Source: Alphaproteobacteria bacterium (GTDB lineage: Bacteria; Pseudomonadota; Alphaproteobacteria; Paracaedibacterales; CAITNM01). From it: a DNA stretch of 44,204 nucleotides. Each line of letters begins with the position of its first letter. Position 1 is the stretch's first letter. The position numbers and the translations under genes were made by a program. The notes beneath the pieces were generated by a model that was not told where the DNA came from, searched no databases, and saw only the letters and a program-made list of their open reading frames with translations. This document shows, piece after piece, positions 23,778-32,201 of this stretch. The stretch is from contig CANKYV010000013.1 in the NCBI GenBank assembly GCA_947487955.1, forward strand, positions 1 through 44,204. The letters run 5' to 3'.

Positions 23778-25727
23778 TCAATGAAAATTCAGGGGGTCAA
23801 TATCGACAATAAGCCGTAAGCTGGAAGGCTTTTTTACCTGAGAGAACCAGTGCTTAATAAAAAGTTGAATAGAAAAATCCTTAGGGTATTTTAATAAAAA
23901 TCTCCATCGAAATTGATTTTTCAATCGTGAGAGCGGAGCAGGAACAGGCCCCATAATTGTAACACTTTCATGTCTAGGAGCTACATGCAAAAGCTTTCTA
24001 CAAAAACTAACCACTTCTGTATTATCGCGCCCACTAACAAGAAAAGAGGTTAATCTGCCAAACGGAGGCATGTTATGATATTCACGATCTTCTAATTCAA
24101 GCTCTACAAAATTTTCTTGATCCCAATTAGCTACGGCATTAATAACTGAATGTTCAGGATCATAAGTTTGTAAATAAACAGCACCAGGTTTTTGCTCCCG
24201 TCCGCACCTACCTGCTACTTGATGTAGTTGTTGATAGGTATGTTCAGCGCAACGCAAATCGGGACCACTAAGCCCCATATCTGCATCAATGACTCCAACT
24301 AATGTAATATTAGGAAAATGATATCCTTTACTAAGCATTTGAGTAGCAACAATAATATCAACTTCATTATTTAGTATTTTGTTGACCATTTCCTGGATAC
24401 GTTTAGGCGTATTCACTAGATCACTAGTTACGCTTAATATTCTTGCGTGAGGAAATAAATTTGTTAACTCTTCACTTAATCTTTCAACACCTGGACCACA
24501 AGGAGTAAGATTTGATTGAGCACAATTTGGGCAAGAATCAGGAATAGATTGAGTGTAATCACAATAATGGCAGTGAAGTCGAGGTTGGTTTTTGTGCTGA
24601 ACCAATGCAACATCACAAGATGAACAAGTCATCTTAGAACCACAATCACTACAAATAGTTAAGGGTGCATAGCCGCGTCTATTTAAAAACAATAAACACT
24701 GTTCTTGTTTAATAAGGCGATCTTGAATTTCTACAAAAAGAGAAGGATGCAACCACTGACAATTAAGCTGTGCTTTTTTAAGGCCACGCATGGAAAGAAT
24801 ACTTATTTTTGGCAATGATACATTACGAAAACGACTATTAACTTTTAAATGAGCATATTTTTTCTGCTTTACATTGTAAACTGTTTCCAGACTTGGTGTT
24901 GCAGACACAAGCACAGTATGAATATTTTCATCTTTTGCTCGTAAAATAGCCATATCACGTGCATTGTAAATCATGACTTCATCTTGCTTGTAAGATGGAT
25001 CATGCTCTTCATCAACCACTATTAACCCCAGATTACTAAATGGTAATAGCAAAGCAGATCGTGCACCTAGCATAATACATGAGCTGCCTTGATGCACATG
25101 GTGCCAAGTAAAATTTCGTTGTTTTGGCGACACTTGAGAATGCCAAATCAATGGTTTTTTTCCAAGACGCTCTTCAAATCGCTGGCAAAATTGCGCCGTG
25201 AGAGATATTTCGGGCAAAAGAATTAAAGCCTGCTTACCTTTTTCATAAACTTTCGCTGCTGCTTCTAAATAAATTTCCGTTTTACCACTTCCTGTTACTC
25301 CATCTAATAAACTAACATGAAATTCACCAAGCTTTGTAACAATTGCATCTTTTGCTATGCATTGTTCGTCAGTAAGTTTAGGAAGTTTAAAAGTATACTC
25401 TGTTGGCACAACCATCCCCGATGATACTATTGCTTTTGGTAACACATGTTTTGCAAGTATACCTAGTGGAGTAAACGTGTAATCAGCAAACTTCTTTAAA
25501 AAGCAAAGAAATGTTTTAGGTAGCACTAAAGAATGATACAAAGAAACTTTCTTGAGTTCATTACTAAAATTCAGAACTTTTTGGTCTAATGACCAAATAA
25601 TTCCTATTGTAATACTGCTCTTCAAAGGAACTTCTACAAGTTGCCCTAAAAGAGGTGGTGTATCAAACGGCCATAAATAAGTAAGAGTATCATTGAGAAT
25701 TGAAGGTACTGCAACTTCTACATTCAT
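23778..25727 (-). CDS. priA: Primosomal protein N' (PriA helicase)
   Basis: Reloads the replisome at stalled forks. At 649 aa it is shorter than the about 730 aa of E. coli PriA. Walker A is GVTGSGKTEIY and Walker B is VVDEEHD. The zinc-binding insert has paired cysteines (CSDCGSKMTCSSC, then CHYC and CPNC). C-terminal helicase motifs include VATQMLSKGYHFPNITLVGV and QVAGRCGR. It is the last gene of the rsmH operon; its ATG overlaps the hdaA stop in ATGA. Confidence 0.95.
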   Translation of the reverse strand: MNVEVAVPSILNDTLTYLWPFDTPPLLGQLVEVPLKSSITIGIIWSLDQKVLNFSNELKKVSLYHSLVLPKTFLCFLKKFADYTFTPLGILAKHVLPKAIVSSGMVVPTEYTFKLPKLTDEQCIAKDAIVTKLGEFHVSLLDGVTGSGKTEIYLEAAAKVYEKGKQALILLPEISLTAQFCQRFEERLGKKPLIWHSQVSPKQRNFTWHHVHQGSSCIMLGARSALLLPFSNLGLIVVDEEHDPSYKQDEVMIYNARDMAILRAKDENIHTVLVSATPSLETVYNVKQKKYAHLKVNSRFRNVSLPKISILSMRGLKKAQLNCQWLHPSLFVEIQDRLIKQEQCLLFLNRRGYAPLTICSDCGSKMTCSSCDVALVQHKNQPRLHCHYCDYTQSIPDSCPNCAQSNLTPCGPGVERLSEELTNLFPHARILSVTSDLVNTPKRIQEMVNKILNNEVDIIVATQMLSKGYHFPNITLVGVIDADMGLSGPDLRCAEHTYQQLHQVAGRCGREQKPGAVYLQTYDPEHSVINAVANWDQENFVELELEDREYHNMPPFGRLTSFLVSGRDNTEVVSFCRKLLHVAPRHESVTIMGPVPAPLSRLKNQFRWRFLLKYPKDFSIQLFIKHWFSQVKKPSSLRLIVDIDPLNFH

Positions 25728-26389
25728 GCTGCAAAAAGGTGGTGTAGCATGCTAATAGTGATAGGGCGTCGTTGTTGTGCTGAAAGCGTATCAATTCTCT
25801 TTGCCCACTGGCATATTGCTGGGAAATTGCGATCGATACGACGAGATAAATACTCAAGAATAGCATTATCAACGGCTATGCCTTTATCTTTCCAGATTTT
25901 TTCGAGTACCCGCTTTAGCGTATCATCGTCGGGATTATGCATCTCAACACTAATAAACGTAGCTAACCGAGAGCGCCAATCTGCAAGTTTCACATGCCAC
26001 ATGGCAGGTGGTTTAGTAGCACCAATAACAAGTGACTTATTCTGTTCTTTCACCAGATTGTAAAGATGGAACCACCATACGTCGTCCTCTACTTTATGGG
26101 CATCATCAAGAACTAAAATCTGTTGATCGCTATAAACCCAATCCCAAATGTTGGCTGTAAACACTTGATTCGCAGTGTTATAAGCAAAGCCATAGTCTTT
26201 TGCTAATCCTTGGAAAAGATGAGTTTTGCCGCAGCCTGACTCTCCATAGATACAAATAAACCTATCTCTTGTTAAACCTTGAAGAGTGGCGTGAAAAATC
26301 TCAAAGGCCATCTGATTACAATTGGCCACCACAAAATCACACAAGTTATAACTTTGTATATACTCTAAAGGCAACAATCCTTGCTGCAC
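25724..26389 (-). CDS. hdaA: DnaA-related replication regulator HdaA
   Basis: A 221-aa AAA+ protein corresponding to the ATPase part of DnaA without its DNA-binding domain. Walker A is GESGCGKTHLFQ, Walker B is ILVLDDAHKV, and SRLATF carries the arginine region. The N-terminus (QGLLPLEYIQSYNLCDFVVANCNQMAF region) is typical of Hda/HdaA, which with the sliding clamp stimulates DnaA-ATP hydrolysis and limits re-initiation. The start is GTG at 26389, 4 nt after the preceding stop. It overlaps priA by 4 nt. Confidence 0.88.
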   Translation of the reverse strand: MQQGLLPLEYIQSYNLCDFVVANCNQMAFEIFHATLQGLTRDRFICIYGESGCGKTHLFQGLAKDYGFAYNTANQVFTANIWDWVYSDQQILVLDDAHKVEDDVWWFHLYNLVKEQNKSLVIGATKPPAMWHVKLADWRSRLATFISVEMHNPDDDTLKRVLEKIWKDKGIAVDNAILEYLSRRIDRNFPAICQWAKRIDTLSAQQRRPITISMLHHLFAA

Positions 26390-26393
26390 AAAA

Positions 26394-27554
26394 CTACTCT
26401 TTCATTAATTGAACGCGATAACGAAGTACAATCTCAGTTTTTGGTGCCACTTTGACCGGCCAATAAACACTCTGGGAGTTTTCTTGCTTATGCGCCATAC
26501 TTTCGCGGACTATCTTACCACGATTTTCTCCAAAAGGAAGCATAACTTTAATATTTGCTTCTTTCTCACCAAAATTACGAATTGTTAGTCTATATGCCGC
26601 TTCTATAACTTTTTCTGTGAGTAAGGTTTTGAATTCTGTTTGCTCCAAATTTCCTTGAATTTGAGAGAGCGGTGAATCTTGGTTAGACTTAAGCTGCATC
26701 AACAAAAGAGGTGGTATAGCCAACTGTATATCGTCTCCAGACTTAGTAGTTTGAAGAGTACTAGTACCTAAAAATCTTAATATGCTGTTGCTATCACGAA
26801 TATATATAGTGATATCTCCACTTGCTAAATCGCGCGCTAGCCTTTCATCAAGCTTAAAGTGTAACCAAATTTGTAAAGGAATTTGTTTTTCAACACCTTG
26901 TAAGTCGTTAAGATTTTCTTTTCCAACATCTAGTCGATAGTCTTGCCCTGTTTTTTGATTATGAAGTTCCACCCAGGGAATACGTACAACACTACTTTTA
27001 TGGAGAAATTTGGGCACTTCAACAACGTACTCATGAAATGTTTGATTTTTAGCCAGCTCATCTGTTAGAGCGTCAACCAAACGTAGTCGTATATTTTCAA
27101 AACTAGTTCCAGATTGATTATCTATGCTTATAAAACTGTTAAAATTTTGAATTTCATCAAATTGTTCATTAACTTCGACAACGTAATGCATATGCCAGCT
27201 AATACCAGAGAAAGTATAAGTAACTTCCCCTTGAAAGGGATGCTTAGAATTTAATATTAGATCAGCTGCTGTTGGGATTTCTTTATCCTTAGATATAACA
27301 TACTCAGGATTCACACCATTTTCTTGATGAAACAGGATAGACTGAGAATCAACGGATCCTGGTACTGCAAGTGTATATCTCTTTTCGCCACTAAATTTAA
27401 TTGGCAATGTAACAACGCAACGATCTTTATATAGAACAAGGCTACCTTCTTTTGTTTCCTTTTTTTGCTCCACCGCAACTGCAGTTTTTTCCAGTGCGTA
27501 ACACTGATGAGTTACCAACATTATGAAGATAACGATTTGAAAAGGAACTTTCAT
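26394..27554 (-). CDS. Exported DUF4139-like protein
   Basis: A 386-aa protein with an N-terminal signal peptide (MKVPFQIVIFIMLVTHQCYA). Most of it is predicted beta-rich. The segment GISWHMHYVVEV followed by FISIDNQSGTSFENIRLRLV resembles DUF4139 (mucoidy-inhibitor A-like) proteins, where a Ser-Trp precedes a Tyr and an N-x-SG-x-x-F/W motif. Function unknown; an envelope location is likely. It is embedded between murE (4-nt overlap) and hdaA, so it is co-expressed with wall synthesis genes. Confidence 0.75.
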   Translation of the reverse strand: MKVPFQIVIFIMLVTHQCYALEKTAVAVEQKKETKEGSLVLYKDRCVVTLPIKFSGEKRYTLAVPGSVDSQSILFHQENGVNPEYVISKDKEIPTAADLILNSKHPFQGEVTYTFSGISWHMHYVVEVNEQFDEIQNFNSFISIDNQSGTSFENIRLRLVDALTDELAKNQTFHEYVVEVPKFLHKSSVVRIPWVELHNQKTGQDYRLDVGKENLNDLQGVEKQIPLQIWLHFKLDERLARDLASGDITIYIRDSNSILRFLGTSTLQTTKSGDDIQLAIPPLLLMQLKSNQDSPLSQIQGNLEQTEFKTLLTEKVIEAAYRLTIRNFGEKEANIKVMLPFGENRGKIVRESMAHKQENSQSVYWPVKVAPKTEIVLRYRVQLMKE

Positions 27555-29083
27555 GACCTCAACCCTATAAGAGCTTCTTTAGCCTCTTGTTTATCGCTAA
27601 AAGGATACGTCACATTGCCAATAATTTGACCTGTTTCATGACCTTTACCTGCTATTAAAAGCGTATCACCTTTTTCAAGATGTGCAATAGCATATGTAAT
27701 TGCTTGGTGTCGATTAGCGATTTCCTGGGCATTTGAATCACATTGACTTAATATTTGTTGGCGAATACTTGCTGCATCTTCTGATCTTGGATTATCATCC
27801 GTTATAATGACTTTATCAGCTAATTCCGAGGCAATTTTCCCCATTTGAGGTCGCTTTAGTGCATCACGATCTCCACCACAGCCAAAAACAACCCACATAG
27901 ATTTTTCCGTATGAGTTCTCAATGACTTTAGAGCTCGTTCCAATGCATCGGGAGTATGCGCATAATCAACATAAATGCAACTACTATTTGGTGTTTGACC
28001 AATTAGTTCCATCCGCCCCGCTACAGATTTAAGCTTTGGCAGCATACGCACAATTTCGGCTAATGAAATACCTGACGCAATAAGCATTCCAATAGCACAT
28101 AAAGTATTCTCTAATTGAAACGCTCCGCTTAAGTTTAGCACAACATCAAAATATGTCTTTCCGTCGTAATGCAAATCAAAAGCAATGTTTGTAGCACGAA
28201 CTTTAAGTCTAGTCGCATATATATCAGCAGGCACATCAATTGCATAAGTAAACATCCGAATGTCTCGTTGAATTACAATTGCTTTCAGTCGCTCTAAATA
28301 TGGAGAATTAGCATTAAGAACAGCTGTTTTTCCTGGCGACAATACTTCAGAAAAGAGCTTTGCTTTTGCCTGGAAGTAATCTTCCATAGTTTGATGATAG
28401 TCCAAATGATCCTGAGTAAAATTTGTAAATCCAGCAACTTCAAGTTGACCGCCATGAATACGAAATTGATCTAGTCCAATACTAGACGCTTCAAATACTG
28501 CATGATTAATTTCAGCATGTGCCAAGCTTTGCAATAAATGGAAAAAAGACAAACTATCATAAGTATTAAGTTCTGATGGCATCTGGGGCAGCATGCATCC
28601 CTTAGATAATGCTTGTTTAGTTAGCATCACACCCATTGTTCCAAATGATACAGCTGAATATCCTAATAACTCCCACAGCTGTCGCACTATACTAACAACA
28701 GAAGTTTTTCCATTTGTTCCGGTAACCGCCATTAAAACTTCTGGTTGAATTTTGAAAAAGGCTTTTGCAAGCAGGCTAAGTGCTAGTCGAGGATTAGCAT
28801 GCTCTACAAAAATTACTGATTTTATATTTTTTTTAGAAAATTCGGAAATTATATCAGAGGAAGCTAAAACAACAATTGCTCCTTTTTGAATTGCATCTTC
28901 TATATTTCGCATAACTTGAGGACACGGAGTCGCAACAAAAAAATCGTTCGGCTGTACTTTGCGCGAATCAGCACATAATTTATTTATCCTGACATTTTCA
29001 TATAAAAACAACTGACTTGTTTCAATATTCAATACTTTTAGTAAATCAATGAGCAGAGCTTGACTCAATTCAATGATCTCCAT
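27551..29083 (-). CDS. murE: UDP-MurNAc-tripeptide synthetase MurE
   Basis: Adds the third peptide residue to UDP-MurNAc-L-Ala-D-Glu in the cytoplasm. The ATP loop is TGTNGKTSVVS. The DDNPRSEDA motif (DNPR) indicates meso-diaminopimelate rather than lysine as the added amino acid. VYVDYAHTPDALE and GCGGDRD are family signatures. The 510-aa length is normal. It overlaps ftsI upstream by 14 nt. murF, which usually follows, is missing and the DUF4139-like gene takes its place. Confidence 0.96.
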   Translation of the reverse strand: MEIIELSQALLIDLLKVLNIETSQLFLYENVRINKLCADSRKVQPNDFFVATPCPQVMRNIEDAIQKGAIVVLASSDIISEFSKKNIKSVIFVEHANPRLALSLLAKAFFKIQPEVLMAVTGTNGKTSVVSIVRQLWELLGYSAVSFGTMGVMLTKQALSKGCMLPQMPSELNTYDSLSFFHLLQSLAHAEINHAVFEASSIGLDQFRIHGGQLEVAGFTNFTQDHLDYHQTMEDYFQAKAKLFSEVLSPGKTAVLNANSPYLERLKAIVIQRDIRMFTYAIDVPADIYATRLKVRATNIAFDLHYDGKTYFDVVLNLSGAFQLENTLCAIGMLIASGISLAEIVRMLPKLKSVAGRMELIGQTPNSSCIYVDYAHTPDALERALKSLRTHTEKSMWVVFGCGGDRDALKRPQMGKIASELADKVIITDDNPRSEDAASIRQQILSQCDSNAQEIANRHQAITYAIAHLEKGDTLLIAGKGHETGQIIGNVTYPFSDKQEAKEALIGLRS

Positions 29084-30806
29084 CTTCGTTGCTATTGAGA
29101 GATGTCAACATCATGCCATCCATTCCTAGAGATTGCTCTTCTTTTAAGGAAGATTTTACACCTAGTAGTGGTGCAATACGTTCAATAATTTGCCCTGCTG
29201 TCGGCGTAACATTCCAACCAGCAGTAGCAAATCCATAAGTCCCTTCTACTGGCTTAGGATCATCTAGCATAACAATCATGATATATTGAGGACGGTTAGC
29301 TGGAAATCCTCCAATAAAAGAAGTTGTACGACTACGATCTGTATCCGATCCATATCCGCCTTTCTTTGCACTTTGATAGGCTGTACCCGTTTTGGCAAAT
29401 ACTTGATACCCTTCAACGTTTGCTTTACGAGCAGTCCCTTTGTTTACAATTATTCGCATTATTTGGCGAATTATTTTTGATGTTTGCGCACTCACGCAAG
29501 GATTTGTTGAAAAGGAATTTATTCTATCTTGACGATTTTCAGTAGGTACAAATTTTAACGTAGGAGCAGGCTTATAACCATTATTCACTATTCCAGCCAT
29601 TGCAGATAATGTGTGCAAAGGAGTTACAGCAATACCATATCCAAAAGATACTGACATCATAGCAGTTTCACGCCAGTCACGAGGAAGTAAAGAATTACCT
29701 AATTCAGGAAGCTCTAAAATTGGTGAATTTAAGATTCCAAATTTGTTCATAAAATGTTTTTGCACTTGAGGGCCAAATCTTTGAGCAATTTTAATAGCAG
29801 CAATATTTGATGAATATACAAGCGCCTCCACAAGAGTCAGCTCACGGCACGGCACTCTAAAATCGGTAATTTTAAAGCGCCCTATCTGAACTGGGTTTCT
29901 ATTGTCAAAAATTGAATTTAGCGTCGCAACACCTGTTTCTAGTGCAATCGCAACATTAAGAATTTTAAAAGTTGACCCTTGCTCATAAACTCCTAAAGTA
30001 TTTCTGTTAAATGCACTTGCTAAGTTTTTCATTGGTCGATTAGGATCGTAATCGGGAAGAGAAACCATAGCAATAATTTCGCCTGTTTCCACATGCATAA
30101 CCATAGCATTCGCTGCTACTGCTTTAAATTTTTCGACAGCGGTCACTAGCTCATTACGTACTGCGTGTTGAACACGAATATCTAACGATAGTTTTAAAAC
30201 TTCTTCTTTTGCGCGCAACATCGTATCAAAAGCTTGCTCCACACCGCTTATTCCATGCCCATCAATATCACAACGTCCAATCACATGACATGCTAAGGGA
30301 CCATGCGGATAAGCTCGTTTTTGATCTTGCTGCAAATATATTCCGGGAATTCCTAAAGAATGAACCGCCTCTTGCATTTTAGGTGAAGCGTGACGTTCTA
30401 TCCAAATAAATCCTTGATTAGATTGTAATTTTTGCAGCAATGTATCGTAATTTAAATGTGGAAATAACTTGAAAAGCTTATCTGCAGCTTCCTTTGCGTC
30501 AATAATCACTTTAGGGTTAGCATATACGGAAGCAGTAACTAGTTGGGTCGCTAAAATAACACCATTTCTATCAACAATATTTTGACGAAGCTGACATTCT
30601 TGCTGGTAACAGCCTATATCGCAAGTTGGCTTTCTAATAACCATAACATCAACCAAACGCACTGAAATTGCTAAAAACGCCACACAAGCTATGACAGTAG
30701 CACCAAGAGTCCGTTGACGTGCAATATGCAACAGTTGCTGATGCTGAGAGAACCGCCAACCGCTTAAACGGTACCATAAACTTTTAATCATGATTTTAGG
30801 CCGCAT
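29070..30806 (-). CDS. ftsI: Penicillin-binding protein 3, septal transpeptidase FtsI
   Basis: A septum-specific D,D-transpeptidase. From the ATG at 30806 the protein is 578 aa, with one TM helix (about residues 35-57), a dimerisation domain and the transpeptidase domain. Active-site motifs are S278-T-F-K281, S332-S-N334 and K472-T-G-T. I prefer 30806 because AGAGG lies 6 nt upstream; a TTG at 30830 or an ATG at 30791 are alternatives. It overlaps ftsL by 11 nt and murE by 14 nt. Confidence 0.95.
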   Translation of the reverse strand: MRPKIMIKSLWYRLSGWRFSQHQQLLHIARQRTLGATVIACVAFLAISVRLVDVMVIRKPTCDIGCYQQECQLRQNIVDRNGVILATQLVTASVYANPKVIIDAKEAADKLFKLFPHLNYDTLLQKLQSNQGFIWIERHASPKMQEAVHSLGIPGIYLQQDQKRAYPHGPLACHVIGRCDIDGHGISGVEQAFDTMLRAKEEVLKLSLDIRVQHAVRNELVTAVEKFKAVAANAMVMHVETGEIIAMVSLPDYDPNRPMKNLASAFNRNTLGVYEQGSTFKILNVAIALETGVATLNSIFDNRNPVQIGRFKITDFRVPCRELTLVEALVYSSNIAAIKIAQRFGPQVQKHFMNKFGILNSPILELPELGNSLLPRDWRETAMMSVSFGYGIAVTPLHTLSAMAGIVNNGYKPAPTLKFVPTENRQDRINSFSTNPCVSAQTSKIIRQIMRIIVNKGTARKANVEGYQVFAKTGTAYQSAKKGGYGSDTDRSRTTSFIGGFPANRPQYIMIVMLDDPKPVEGTYGFATAGWNVTPTAGQIIERIAPLLGVKSSLKEEQSLGMDGMMLTSLNSNEDGDH

Positions 30807-31182
30807 GACTAGCCTCTTTCGCAGTAACAACAGATACTGACTGCGGAGTTACAGCATTAACGGCATCCATCAGTGCTTCGATAGGATCTTGAGAAATTTT
30901 TACTTCTGTTTTTTGCTTCGGCAGCTCATCAATTGTAACAATTTGATTTGGTTTTAAAGCCTTAAAACTAAGATGTGTCATAGAGAGATTTTGTAATCTA
31001 GCAGGATCATTGAGATGAGTTAATTCAGCTTTCAAAATATGAATAGATTCTTTAGTTTCAGTGATACTTTTTACCACTTGTTTATGGCTTTTTTCCAAAG
31101 CCACAACTTGATATTTTACTCGAAATAATCCTAGACCTGCGCAAAATGCTATCAGCACTAAAAAGAATCGTGATCGTTTCAT
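30796..31182 (-). CDS. ftsL: Cell division protein FtsL
   Basis: A 128-aa bitopic membrane protein: short cytoplasmic start, TM helix (residues 5-20, FFLVLIAFCAGLGLFR), then a coiled-coil (about 28-62) ending in the conserved LNDPARLQNLSM segment. FtsL recruits FtsI/FtsW with FtsB at the division site. Identity rests on this layout plus the place between rsmH and ftsI. It overlaps rsmH by 4 nt. The C-terminus has about 50 extra residues beyond the coiled-coil. Confidence 0.88.
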   Translation of the reverse strand: MKRSRFFLVLIAFCAGLGLFRVKYQVVALEKSHKQVVKSITETKESIHILKAELTHLNDPARLQNLSMTHLSFKALKPNQIVTIDELPKQKTEVKISQDPIEALMDAVNAVTPQSVSVVTAKEASHAA

Positions 31183-32081
31183 CGGTACTTAATCTCTTTA
31201 ATAAAGCCACGCAACTTAGCTGAACGACAACGAGGATTCTTCCTTATTTCGTCTAAAGAAGGAGTTATAACTTTACGATTGATAGAAGAATACATGCACA
31301 GAAATTCCTGGTGGTTAAATGCCACCCGACTGTGATTTTTAACAAGGCGATCTTCTAATGCGTGGAATGCTATCGTGACCAACCGTCCCCCTAACGGCAA
31401 AAGTTTATTACTCTGCTGTAAAGCACGCTCTATCTCTATTAACTCATTATTCACAAAAATACGCAAGCCTTGGAATGTAAGGGTTGCAGGATCAAAACCA
31501 TCTTGACTTGGAACGATTGTTCTGATCAACGTGGCTAGCTCTTGCGTCGTTTCAAATAATTTTACAGATCTAGCCGCAATAATAGCTTTAGAAATTTTTT
31601 TTGCTCTAGGCTCTTCACCATACACATGCAAAATTTCTGCAATATCACGTTCTTTAAACGTATTTACCACATCTGCTGCAGTATAAGCAGCTCCTACCCC
31701 CATACGCATATCAAGAGGGCCATTTTGGCGGAAAGAAAACCCACGATGAGCTTCATCTACTTGGTAACTTGAGATCCCAAAGTCAAAAACAATACCATCC
31801 ATTGATTCTGGTTTTAAATATTTATCCATTGCACTAAAACAATCATGGATAATTTCAAAACGATCACCGAATTCTTGTGTGAAGGATTGGGCACGTTTTA
31901 TTGCATCATTATCTCTATCAAACGCAATAACCTTAGATACACCTTTATTTAAAATAGCTCGAGTGTATCCACCACCCCCAAAAGTACCATCAACATACAT
32001 TTTGCCTGGTGTAGGGTCTAGAGTTTCTACCATTTCCTTGCAGAGCACAGGAATGTGAGTTTGTTGAAGATCAACTGCCAT
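31179..32081 (-). CDS. rsmH: 16S rRNA m4C1402 methyltransferase RsmH (MraW)
   Basis: A 300-aa SAM methyltransferase modifying C1402 of 16S rRNA. The entry THIPVLCKEMVETL and motif I DGTFGGGGYTRAIL are diagnostic, as are FDFGISSYQVDEAHRGFSF and RLVTIAFHALEDRLVK. It heads the dcw-derived operon; mraZ, normally upstream, is absent. It overlaps ftsL by 4 nt. The promoter must lie in the 120-bp divergent gap shared with uvrC, where I see no strong consensus. Confidence 0.96.
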   Translation of the reverse strand: MAVDLQQTHIPVLCKEMVETLDPTPGKMYVDGTFGGGGYTRAILNKGVSKVIAFDRDNDAIKRAQSFTQEFGDRFEIIHDCFSAMDKYLKPESMDGIVFDFGISSYQVDEAHRGFSFRQNGPLDMRMGVGAAYTAADVVNTFKERDIAEILHVYGEEPRAKKISKAIIAARSVKLFETTQELATLIRTIVPSQDGFDPATLTFQGLRIFVNNELIEIERALQQSNKLLPLGGRLVTIAFHALEDRLVKNHSRVAFNHQEFLCMYSSINRKVITPSLDEIRKNPRCRSAKLRGFIKEIKYR

Positions 32082-32201
32082 TAAGCTTTTAAGTATAGTT
32101 TCTATTGCATGACGTAGGATTCACGGGTAGCATAAGTAAAAAATTTCGTCAATATTATTACTCTTTAAAAAGAATTTTTAGTATTTTTTTATTGAAAAAT
32201 T

